Assembly (NCBI GenBank): GCA_945833725.1
Contig: CAMAFU010000023.1
Coordinates: forward strand, 1 to 14,091
Source of the DNA: an uncultured Treponema sp.
GTDB lineage: Bacteria; Spirochaetota; Spirochaetia; Treponematales; Treponemataceae
Length of the DNA: 14,091 nucleotides
Reading direction: 5' to 3'
Part shown: positions 7,037-13,405 of the stretch, one piece after another
Layout of the letters: the number at the start of each line of letters is the position of its first letter
Position numbering within the stretch: the stretch's first letter is position 1
Program-made: the position numbers and the translations under genes
Notes under the pieces: generated by a model
What the model saw: the letters and a program-made list of their open reading frames with translations, nothing else
What the model was told of the DNA's origin: nothing
Databases searched by the model: none

Positions 7037-7780
7037 ATGTTACTTAAAAACAAAAAAGCTCTTGTTACAGGATCAAGCCGTGGAATTGGACGGGGAATTG
7101 TTGAATCTTACCTTAAAAACGGCTGCGAAGTATGGGGATTATGTTCCAAACCAAGTGAAGCAAAAGACGCTTTGGAAAATCTTGCTAAAGAAAACGGCAC
7201 TTCCTTTCACGAAATTTACGCTGATGTAGGCAACGAAGAACAGGTTACTCAGGTTGTAAAAGATGCCCTTAAAGAATCTGAAGGCTTTGACATTCTTGTA
7301 AACAACGCTGGAATTACAAGAGACGGCCTTTCTTTCAGGATGAAAAAATCTGACTGGGATGATGTTTTAAGAATTAACCTTACTTCTGCCTTTTTAATCT
7401 GCCAGATTATTTCCAACGACATGATTCGAAAACGCACTGGTTCCATAATCAATATGTCTTCCATTGTAGGCATTCACGGAAACGGGGGGCAAGTGAACTA
7501 TGCTGCTTCAAAAGGCGGTTTAATTGCCTATTCTAAATCTCTTGCTCAGGAAGTTGGAAGCCGCGGTGTTCGTGTAAATGTAATTGCCCCTGGCTTTATT
7601 GCAACAGACATGACAGGCGCATTAAAAGAAGAACTTCAGAAAATTATGATTGACAAAACTCTTCTTAAAAGAGCCGGAACGCCGGAAGATATTGCAAATA
7701 CTGCCCTTTATCTTGCCAGTGATTTAAGTTCTTATGTTACAGCTCAGGTAATCGGTGTAGACGGGGGAATGGGAGCATAA
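7037..7780 (+). CDS. fabG: 3-oxoacyl-ACP reductase (FabG)
   Basis: This 247-residue short-chain dehydrogenase reduces beta-ketoacyl-ACP with NADPH in the fatty acid elongation cycle. It shows the full SDR set: TGSSRGIG at 11-18 for cofactor binding, NNAG at 89-92, a structural Asn114 in RINLT, and the catalytic triad Ser142, Tyr155 and Lys159 in NYAASK. IAPGFIATDM follows and the protein ends GVDGGMGA. Length and the GNGGQxNYAASK signature are those of FabG proper, not of a generic SDR. The ATG at 7037, with GGAGA at 7026-7030, gives the family N-terminus; upstream in-frame starts would lie inside the repeat. It is probably co-transcribed with fabD. Confidence 0.93.
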   Translation: MLLKNKKALVTGSSRGIGRGIVESYLKNGCEVWGLCSKPSEAKDALENLAKENGTSFHEIYADVGNEEQVTQVVKDALKESEGFDILVNNAGITRDGLSFRMKKSDWDDVLRINLTSAFLICQIISNDMIRKRTGSIINMSSIVGIHGNGGQVNYAASKGGLIAYSKSLAQEVGSRGVRVNVIAPGFIATDMTGALKEELQKIMIDKTLLKRAGTPEDIANTALYLASDLSSYVTAQVIGVDGGMGA

Positions 7781-7802
7781 CTTTCCTGCCGTAAAAAATT
7801 TT

Positions 7803-7845
7803 AAGCCTTCTGCCTTCGTTAAAACGGATGGGGAGGGCTTTTTTT
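7803..7845. terminator. Terminator between fabG and the MgtC-like gene (probably bidirectional)
   Basis: AAGCCTTC (7803-7810) pairs with GAGGGCTT (7833-7840, one G-T pair), and an inner CGTT-AA-AACG stem closes the loop. A run of T residues follows on the plus strand (7839-7845). The minus strand has AAAATTTTTT shortly after the stem. The hairpin sits between two convergent stop codons, so it can serve both genes. Confidence 0.8.
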
Positions 7846-7847
7846 AT

Positions 7848-8510
7848 TTAGTCTGTTACGGAAAATTCTGTAAGTTCCCCTACTTCGTTAAGGGACTGTA
7901 TAAAACTTGAATAATCGTTTATTTTCGGTGCTTTTACAGAATAGTGAATGATTGTCATGTTTGACTGGAAAATCTGGCTTACATTTACATCTGTAATTAA
8001 AAATCCAAAAGATTCCACAAGAGAAGTAAGCCGTGCCATATCGATTTTTTGGGAACTGTATGTAAGGAATAAAGATTTTGACCTTCCGGCAGGAAACCAC
8101 CTTTCTTCAATGCGCTCAAGGCTTACAAGGGAAAGAAGGGAAAGAGCAAGTAGAATAAAAGTTGGTATGTATAAACCTGCTCCTATGCAAAGACCTATTG
8201 TTGCATCTGTCCAGATTATGGCGGCAGATGTAAGACCTTTTATGTTAAGTCCCTGCTTCATTATTACGCCGGCACCTAAAAAACCTATACCGCTTATAAC
8301 ACCGGCAGCAATTCGTGCACTGTCTGCGTTTCCAATCTGATTTCCTATCCAAATTGAAAGTACGGACAGCATTGCCGAAGATTCGCATATAAGGATTAAA
8401 GTTCTCATTCCTACAACCTGCTGGCGGAATTTCCGTTCAAGCCCCATAAGAAAACCGGCCGCAAAGGCAAATAAAATTTTTATAACACAAGATACATAAA
8501 AGTTTTCCAT
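7848..8510 (-). CDS. MgtC/SapB family inner-membrane protein
   Basis: This 220-residue protein has an N-terminal membrane region of about four or five helices and a soluble C-terminal tail (about 145-220) that resembles the ACT-like domain seen in longer MgtC relatives. Family motifs are clear: GFLMGLERKFR (19-29), VGMRTLIL (33-40), RIAAGVISGIGFLGAGVIM (66-84) and GLTSAAIIW (92-100). MgtC-type proteins are linked to growth in low magnesium and to modulation of ATP synthase or phosphate transport, but the role of this SapB-like relative is unknown. I placed the start at ATG 8510, with AGGAG at 8517-8521 and 6-base spacing, not at the in-frame TTG two codons upstream. No long magnesium-sensing leader fits here. 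Confidence 0.88.
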   Translation of the reverse strand: MENFYVSCVIKILFAFAAGFLMGLERKFRQQVVGMRTLILICESSAMLSVLSIWIGNQIGNADSARIAAGVISGIGFLGAGVIMKQGLNIKGLTSAAIIWTDATIGLCIGAGLYIPTFILLALSLLSLVSLERIEERWFPAGRSKSLFLTYSSQKIDMARLTSLVESFGFLITDVNVSQIFQSNMTIIHYSVKAPKINDYSSFIQSLNEVGELTEFSVTD

Positions 8511-8534
8511 GAACAACTCCTGTTAAAACACCGC

Positions 8535-8563
8535 ATTATAGGTAAGCCAAAGCAAACTGGTAA
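8535..8563 (-). promoter_or_regulatory. Promoter of the MgtC-like gene
   Basis: The minus strand shows TATAAT (8540-8535) with TTACCA (8563-8558), 17 bases upstream, matching -35 at four of six positions. The leader would be about 18 bases and includes the AGGAG SD. The promoter overlaps the end of the upstream SDR-like gene by a few bases at most, so the two genes may be transcribed separately. Confidence 0.5.
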
Positions 8564-8565
8564 TA

Positions 8566-9315
8566 TTACTTAAAAAGAGAAAAACCACCGGAAACTTTAC
8601 TTCCTCCTTTTACCCATGATACTTTCTGGCGGGAAGACGGGGATTTTTTCTGATTGTCCAGAGAATCTAAATATTCACAAACCCAGGACACAAGGGCACT
8701 GTCTTTGCGTAAATTTTCGCTGTCGAAAGGAATTTCTATAAGAACAGGAAGTATATCTTCGTTTTCCACAAGAGAAGCGGCTGTATTTTCGGCAAAAGCC
8801 TTAAATGATGCAGAGGCTGCAGAAACGGCAGGAGAAGACGGAGATGAAGTTAAATATTTTTGATTTTGATTTAAAACTTCCTGTGCAATGGAAATATTGC
8901 TTCGGTGAATGAAAACAATTTTTTTTACAGATGTTTCGCTTCCGATTTTTTTCTGATTAAAACGGGAAAAAAGTTCTGAAGTAAGATACTGGTAAGAAAG
9001 AATCAATTCATCGAAAATTCTGCTGGCATCGGCAATGGAAGAATTTAAATATTTTGAAGCAAAATACGGTTCATCGAAAATAAGGAATGCCTCATCAAGA
9101 GAAGAATTTACATTTAAGGCCGAAATAACAAGAGAACGGGCAGACAAGGCTGACCCCCTGTTCCATAACACCGCAATGCAGTCATCGGAAGGCTGAATAT
9201 CTTTTTCGGCTGGATTTGCGGCAATAATCACTTTGTTTCTGTGAAGGACGGCATTGGAAGATATTTCTCTGCCGTCGGGGAAGTCTTTTCCTGCTATTAA
9301 AACTGTTTTTTCCAT
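8566..9315 (-). CDS. SDR-like protein lacking the catalytic motifs (probable pseudoenzyme)
   Basis: This 249-residue soluble protein is not a family I can name, but it lines up by eye with SDR enzymes, including the FabG in this window. TVLIAGKDFPDGREI (4-18) matches the TGxxxGxG region, keeping only the first and last glycine. KVIIAANP follows as beta-2. WNRGSA (51-56) stands where NNAG is expected. KKIVFIHRSN (131-140) stands at beta-5. SAASASFKAFAENTAASL (165-182) stands at the YxxxK helix, with Ser in place of Tyr and Ala in place of Lys. VCEYLDSLD (212-220) resembles the late LYLAS helix. NAD(P) binding and redox catalysis are therefore doubtful. Serine is abundant. The ATG has no SD and sits 9 bases after a strong promoter. 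An unrelated Rossmann-like protein remains possible. Confidence 0.72.
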   Translation of the reverse strand: MEKTVLIAGKDFPDGREISSNAVLHRNKVIIAANPAEKDIQPSDDCIAVLWNRGSALSARSLVISALNVNSSLDEAFLIFDEPYFASKYLNSSIADASRIFDELILSYQYLTSELFSRFNQKKIGSETSVKKIVFIHRSNISIAQEVLNQNQKYLTSSPSSPAVSAASASFKAFAENTAASLVENEDILPVLIEIPFDSENLRKDSALVSWVCEYLDSLDNQKKSPSSRQKVSWVKGGSKVSGGFSLFK

Positions 9316-9324
9316 AACAGCAGG

Positions 9325-9353
9325 ATTATATCATTCCCGCTTATATATGGCAA
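9325..9353 (-). promoter_or_regulatory. Strong promoter of the SDR-like gene
   Basis: The minus strand has TTGCCA (9353-9348), a 17-base spacer and an extended -10 TGATATAAT whose hexamer is 9330-9325. The -35 matches consensus at five of six positions and the -10 is perfect. The start codon is 9 bases beyond the -10 box, so the leader should be 0-3 bases. Its -35 hexamer is also the expected -35 of the opposing gene. Confidence 0.68.
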
Positions 9354-9376
9354 AGGGCAATTATTTCAGTTATACT
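9348..9376 (+). promoter_or_regulatory. Promoter of the symporter gene
   Basis: TATACT at 9371-9376 lies 8 bases before the symporter ATG. Exactly 17 bases upstream is TGGCAA (9348-9353), a poor -35 in this direction (three of six). It is the same six bases used as the -35 of the divergent promoter. The mRNA would be leaderless or nearly so. Confidence 0.45.
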
Positions 9377-9384
9377 GTCTAATT

Positions 9385-10614
9385 ATGAAAATATGGATTA
9401 AATATTTACTTGGTATTATTTTAGGGATTGCTGCTGCTTTTATTCTTCCGTCATCAAGTCCCCTCACTGCATCTTTTTTAGAAACTGCCGGCGAATTTTC
9501 AATACGGTTTGCCCGCTACACTTTGATTCCGCTTTTGTTTTTTGGCGTATCAATAAGTGTCTTTAAGCTCCGCTCCACAAAACTTCTTGGTAAGACTGCT
9601 CTATGGACAATCGGAACAATTCTCGGTTCAACAGTTATTCTTGCCTTGCTGGGGCTTATTTCAATTCTTATTGTAAAACTTCCCAGAATTCCCATTTCCG
9701 GCGAAAAAATTACAGACCTTCCGTCGCTGAATTTAAAAAGCCTTGTAATGCAGATTTTTCCCTATTCAGGTTTTGAAGCCCTTAAAGACGGTGCATACCT
9801 TTTGCCATGCTTTATTTTTGCGGGATTTGCAGGAGCCGGCTGTACTACAGACCAAACATCGTCCAAGCCTGTAATAGCATTTTTGGAATCTGCCTCAAAA
9901 CTATGTTACTCTATAATGTCGTTTTTTATTGACTGGCTCAGCATAGGAATGATTGCCATTTCTGCCTGGTGGATGATTGGAGCAAAAGCTGTATTTGCAT
10001 CAAAAATCTATCTTCCGCTTATAACAATGCTGGCTGTTGATTTTTTAATTGTCTTTGCAGTTATATATCCGCTTATTGTCCGTTTTTTGTGTAACGATAC
10101 TCATCCGTACCATGTAATGTATGCCTGCATCGCTCCTATTTTTGCATCGTTTTTTTCGGGAGATTCCAATCTTTCTCTTCCAGTAAATCTGCGTCATGTT
10201 CGGGAAAGTCTTGGTGCCCATTCACAGTCGGCAAATGTTTCTGTTCCTTTGTTTTCTATTTTTGGCAGAGGGGGAACGGCTCTTGTAACTTCCATAAGTT
10301 TTGTTGTAATTCTTCGCTCTTACTCCAGTTTAGGTTTTTCTGTGCTGGACATACTGTGGATATTTCTTTCCACATTTGCAGTTTCCCTTGTTTTAAATGC
10401 AATTCCTTCTGGCGGAACATTTGTAGCCCTTACAGTTTTATGTACTTTGTACGGGCGGGGTTTTGAAGCCGGTTACCTGCTTCTTCGCCCGGCAGCTCCC
10501 CTATTCTGCAGTTTTGCCTGTGCCTTCGATGCAATTTCTGCTGTTTTTGGAAGTTATGTTATTGCCGTAAAAACAAAACAGTTTGAACATGTTGAATTAA
10601 AGCACTTTATTTAA
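9385..10614 (+). CDS. Dicarboxylate/amino acid:cation symporter family protein (divergent)
   Basis: This 409-residue inner-membrane protein has the helix pattern of the DAACS/SDF family, whose members take up glutamate, aspartate or C4-dicarboxylates with Na+ or H+. Family hallmarks are recognisable but altered. The first re-entrant loop reads FFSGDSNLSLPVNLRHVRE (256-274) where SSSxTLP is usual. GRGGTA (294-299) replaces NMDGTA. The second loop is AIPSGGTFVAL (339-349) for GIPGAG. The helix-8 region keeps Asp382 in AFDAISAVFGS but lacks the usual substrate-binding Asp and Arg eight or more residues earlier (APLFCSF). Substrate or ion use has therefore probably changed. No SD is present. Confidence 0.8.
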   Translation: MKIWIKYLLGIILGIAAAFILPSSSPLTASFLETAGEFSIRFARYTLIPLLFFGVSISVFKLRSTKLLGKTALWTIGTILGSTVILALLGLISILIVKLPRIPISGEKITDLPSLNLKSLVMQIFPYSGFEALKDGAYLLPCFIFAGFAGAGCTTDQTSSKPVIAFLESASKLCYSIMSFFIDWLSIGMIAISAWWMIGAKAVFASKIYLPLITMLAVDFLIVFAVIYPLIVRFLCNDTHPYHVMYACIAPIFASFFSGDSNLSLPVNLRHVRESLGAHSQSANVSVPLFSIFGRGGTALVTSISFVVILRSYSSLGFSVLDILWIFLSTFAVSLVLNAIPSGGTFVALTVLCTLYGRGFEAGYLLLRPAAPLFCSFACAFDAISAVFGSYVIAVKTKQFEHVELKHFI

Positions 10615-10618
10615 AACG

Positions 10619-10650
10619 AACAGTCCCGACAAAACTATCGGGGCTGTTTT
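10619..10650. terminator. Bidirectional terminator between the symporter and GGDEF/EAL genes
   Basis: AACAGTCCCGA (10619-10629) pairs with TCGGGGCTGTT (10638-10648) around an 8-base loop, with one G-T pair. T-rich sequence follows on both strands (GTTTTAAG on plus, TTCGTTTT on minus). Both flanking genes end within a few bases of the stem, so it terminates convergent transcription. Confidence 0.87.
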
Positions 10651-10653
10651 AAG

Positions 10654-12387
10654 TTATTTATATACGGAAGCTAAACTGTCGTTTCGTATATAATGTTCCC
10701 TGAAATCCACTGCTGTACACGGCCGACCAAAATAAAATCCCTGATACTTGTCTGCTCCATATTCAGAAAGCTTTTCTACATCTTCCAGAGTTTCTACGCC
10801 TTCCATACAGACTTTCATGCCCAGTTCATGAGCCATTTGGGATATATGCTTTATAACTTTTCTGTCGCCTTCATCGCCGCCTGTAGCCTTATGTACAAAA
10901 GAATAGTCCAGTTTTAAAGTTGAAGCATTAAGATACTGAAGATAACGAAGATTGGAATATCCTGTACCAAAATCGTCAATATCAACATTTATGCCCATTT
11001 TTTGAAAAGAAGCTACCAGATTCTGCAATTCCTGAGCATTATCCATGTAACCGCTTTCTGTAAGTTCCAGAGTTATGTTTTTTGGATCAACACCACTTTT
11101 TTCCAGAGCCATCATTACATCGCTTAAAATGTCGCTTCTTTTTACCTGAATATAAGACAAATTAAGATTAAGATGGAAATTTTTTTGAAGGGCATTAAAT
11201 TTTCTGCACTGGTTAAAGCCGGCTAATAAAATCCATCGACCTACAGGAATAATAAGACCTGTTTTTTCCAGAATTGGAATAAACTGAGACGGCATTACAA
11301 CTCCCAGTTCCGGGCAATTCCAGCGCAAAAGTGCTTCTGCTCCAATTACATTAAGGACAGAATTTTTAGAATCCAGATATATTTTTTTTGCATCAATTAC
11401 AGGCTGATAATAAAGTTCAAAACCTTCGAATCCGTTTTTTATGGATTTACGGAGCCGCTCCTGAAGATCAAGTTCCTTAATATGACGGGTATAACTTACA
11501 GCATCAAATAAGTGCAGGCTGTTACGGCCGCAGTCCTTTGCACTTTGAAGGGTAAAATCAACTTTTTTAAGAAGATCGTCTATGGAAGATTTATCTTTAA
11601 AAAAAGCAACGGCACCAGCACTTACAGTAAACATAACTTCGTAATCGATTTTCTGTTCGATTTCGGCAATATTCTGTTTTATTTTTGTATAAAGTTTCTG
11701 TGCTCCAGATGCTGTATCTCCAGAAAGATTCATGCAGACAAACTCGTCGCCAGAAAGTTTATAAAGCCTTGTTCCATTACTAACAGCCCGTTTTATACAA
11801 TCTGATACAAGATACAGAACATAATTTCCTACAGCAAGACCAAATTTTTCGTTTATGTTCCGCATATTGTCTATGTTGATTTTCATTATAAAGCCGCTTA
11901 CATACGACTGACTGTTCTGAACACAGGAAAAATCTTTTTTAAAGTGAATTCCCTGAGGAATTTCTGTAGAAAGGTCAACATTAGTTTGACGGGCAATATC
12001 TACAAAGCCTGTTAAAAAAACATGTTTATTTTCGACGGAGGAAATTTTTACGCAGCGGAAATTTACCCAAAGCGGTGTATTCCTGCTGTTAATAATTCTA
12101 ATTTCTATTTTTATATTATGACTGGAACCGGAAATAAGCTGATCCAGTTCAGAAGATAAAATTTCCCTGTCGTCGGCAACAAATTTTTCCAGAAAAACTT
12201 TCTTACCATGGGAAAACCTGTTTTCTGAAAAGCAGAAGGATGCCATTGCATTTTTTGACACATACATAACATCTTCCAGAGGATAATAAACAAACACAAA
12301 GCCTGTTGCACAATCCCCAAAAACTTCTGCCATATTTTCAAGTTGAGACGCTGATACAAACTGCTCTTCCATATTTTTACTGTTCAT
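10654..12387 (-). CDS. PAS-like/GGDEF/EAL cyclic-di-GMP phosphodiesterase
   Basis: This 577-residue cytoplasmic protein has three parts: a PAS-like sensor (about 15-135), a GGDEF domain (about 160-295) and an EAL domain (about 310-570). The GGDEF site reads SGDEF (212-216), the GHxxGD element is GLAVGN, and no RxxD inhibitory site is visible, so diguanylate cyclase activity is doubtful. The EAL site is complete: EALLRW (Glu351), NLS (Asn409), ELTES (Glu441), IDDFGTG (Asp471, Asp472), LKLD (Lys492), GVET (Glu532) and YQGFYF (Gln549). It should hydrolyse cyclic-di-GMP, with the GGDEF domain perhaps regulatory. There is no signal peptide or membrane helix. No SD precedes the ATG, and a TAGAAT lies 7 bases upstream. 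It lies 76 bases after the uridine phosphorylase gene. Confidence 0.92.
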   Translation of the reverse strand: MNSKNMEEQFVSASQLENMAEVFGDCATGFVFVYYPLEDVMYVSKNAMASFCFSENRFSHGKKVFLEKFVADDREILSSELDQLISGSSHNIKIEIRIINSRNTPLWVNFRCVKISSVENKHVFLTGFVDIARQTNVDLSTEIPQGIHFKKDFSCVQNSQSYVSGFIMKINIDNMRNINEKFGLAVGNYVLYLVSDCIKRAVSNGTRLYKLSGDEFVCMNLSGDTASGAQKLYTKIKQNIAEIEQKIDYEVMFTVSAGAVAFFKDKSSIDDLLKKVDFTLQSAKDCGRNSLHLFDAVSYTRHIKELDLQERLRKSIKNGFEGFELYYQPVIDAKKIYLDSKNSVLNVIGAEALLRWNCPELGVVMPSQFIPILEKTGLIIPVGRWILLAGFNQCRKFNALQKNFHLNLNLSYIQVKRSDILSDVMMALEKSGVDPKNITLELTESGYMDNAQELQNLVASFQKMGINVDIDDFGTGYSNLRYLQYLNASTLKLDYSFVHKATGGDEGDRKVIKHISQMAHELGMKVCMEGVETLEDVEKLSEYGADKYQGFYFGRPCTAVDFREHYIRNDSLASVYK

Positions 12388-12394
12388 GGATTCT

Positions 12395-12444
12395 ATTCTA
12401 ATGGAAATAAAATTATTTAAGAAGATTTTTATTTAATTTTATTT
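12395..12444 (-). promoter_or_regulatory. AT-rich promoter/inverted-repeat region before the GGDEF/EAL gene
   Basis: The minus strand has TAGAAT (12400-12395) 7 bases before the start codon and a weak -35 TTCTTA (12423-12418). An 11-bp perfect inverted repeat (12405-12415 with 12434-12444) brackets that -35. The stem is entirely A/T, so it could be composition. It may also act as a weak end signal for the uridine phosphorylase transcript. Nothing else is seen in the gap. Confidence 0.3.
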
Positions 12445-12463
12445 GATTTTTGGAGCAAAATTC

Positions 12464-13255
12464 TTAAAGACAGGCATTATTTTTTCTGTCGTTTTGAATA
12501 AGTTCCCGTAAAGCCTGAACCCCTGTTTTTATGGCAAGATCCGTGTCGTGAACCTGCGGATTAGAAAGACCTGCTTTTGCCCTCTGCTGATTTGCAATAA
12601 CAAGGAAACAGGAGCCCACCCGCACCCTTAAAAAACCACCTGCAATAAAAAGAGCAGCCGATTCCATTTCGGATGCAAGACAGCCCATTTTAAGCCAGGC
12701 ATTCCATTTATTTTCCAGTTCGTAACTTACAGGCATAACTTCTGGCTCGTGCTGGCCAAAAAAAGAATCCTTGCACTGAACAACACCTGTATGAAACACA
12801 ACACCTGTTTTTTTTGCACCTTCTACAAGAGCATTTACACAGTCAAGATGAGCAACAGCAGGATACTCAATGGGAGCATACTCTCTGCTTGTTCCTTCCA
12901 TTCTTACAGCCCCTGTTGCTATAACTATATCGCCGCTTTTTACATTTGTGTCCATACCGCCGCAAGTGCCAACGCGAATAAAAGTATGCGCCCCGCATTT
13001 AGAAAGTTCTTCTAAAGCAATGGCTGCCGAAGGACCGCCGATTCCTGTAGAAGTAACGCTAACTTTTACACCGTCCAGCGTGCCTGTATATGTTGTAAAT
13101 TCCCGAACATCGGCAACAAGTTTTGGAGAATCAAAATACTGTGCAATTTTTACAGCACGCTTTGGATCTCCAGGCAAAATAACATATTTTCCAATATCTT
13201 CGGAAGAAACTCCAGTATGATACTGTTTTCCAGAACCTTCTGCATAATCAATCAT
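12464..13255 (-). CDS. udp: Uridine phosphorylase (nucleoside phosphorylase family)
   Basis: This 263-residue cytoplasmic enzyme cleaves uridine with phosphate to uracil and ribose-1-phosphate for pyrimidine salvage. Visible features are ILPGDPKR near residue 30 (phosphate-binding region), REFTTYTG, STGIGGPSAAIALEEL (about 70-85), RVGTCGG, QCKDSFFGQHEPE and CLASEMESAALF. The last includes the EMES motif that binds the ribose in this family. The order matches E. coli Udp and more closely the Firmicutes-type uridine phosphorylases. The ATG at 13255 has GGAGG at 13262-13266 with 6-base spacing and gives the normal N-terminus; the 41-residue upstream extension is leader sequence. Other nucleosides may also be accepted. 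Confidence 0.88.
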   Translation of the reverse strand: MIDYAEGSGKQYHTGVSSEDIGKYVILPGDPKRAVKIAQYFDSPKLVADVREFTTYTGTLDGVKVSVTSTGIGGPSAAIALEELSKCGAHTFIRVGTCGGMDTNVKSGDIVIATGAVRMEGTSREYAPIEYPAVAHLDCVNALVEGAKKTGVVFHTGVVQCKDSFFGQHEPEVMPVSYELENKWNAWLKMGCLASEMESAALFIAGGFLRVRVGSCFLVIANQQRAKAGLSNPQVHDTDLAIKTGVQALRELIQNDRKNNACL

Positions 13256-13280
13256 TTTTAACCTCCGATAAAAAACTTTC

Positions 13281-13324
13281 TGTGTTGCCGCCAGAACACA
13301 CCGATGCCGTTTCTGGCTGGAAAC
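13281..13324 (-). promoter_or_regulatory. Structured leader of udp
   Basis: The roughly 105-base leader can form two hairpins: GTTTC-GAAAC (13309-13324) and TGTGTT-AACACA (13281-13300). It can instead pair 13290-13296 with 13311-13317 (GCCAGAA with TTCTGGC, 7 bp). The alternatives share bases and cannot coexist, the layout of a switch. I recognise no known riboswitch consensus, and the pairings could be chance. Confidence 0.3.
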
Positions 13325-13346
13325 CTGCCGGCACAAAAACAGCTCC

Positions 13347-13405
13347 ATAAAAATCACTTTATATATACTATACATCACAATTTATTTTTGTAAAGTGATT
13401 TTTAT
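13347..13405 (-). promoter_or_regulatory. udp promoter within a 15-bp inverted repeat
   Basis: The minus strand has TTTACA (13394-13389), a 16-base spacer and TATAGT (13372-13367), each matching consensus at five of six positions; transcription would start near 13360. A perfect 15-bp inverted repeat surrounds it: 13391-13405 overlaps the -35 and 13347-13361 overlaps the start site, separated by 29 bases. The upstream arm also overlaps the stop codon of the TPR-like gene. This could be an operator pair for a repressor or a weak terminator for the upstream gene. Confidence 0.5.

Noticed and set aside
1..7780. A single biosynthetic cluster joining the exporter trio with fabD/fabG
   Set aside because: Two minus-strand housekeeping-type genes and convergent ends lie between them, and FabD and FabG look like primary fatty acid enzymes.
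8511..8565. Magnesium-sensing leader before the MgtC-like gene
   Set aside because: The predicted leader is only about 18 bases, too short for a sensor.
13256..13360. Known riboswitch (purine, preQ1, cyclic-di-GMP, cobalamin) in the udp leader
   Set aside because: None of the conserved core sequences of these classes could be found.
13256..13378. N-terminal extension of udp by 41 codons
   Set aside because: The extension includes the predicted promoter and leader, and the GGAGG SD points to the internal ATG at 13255.
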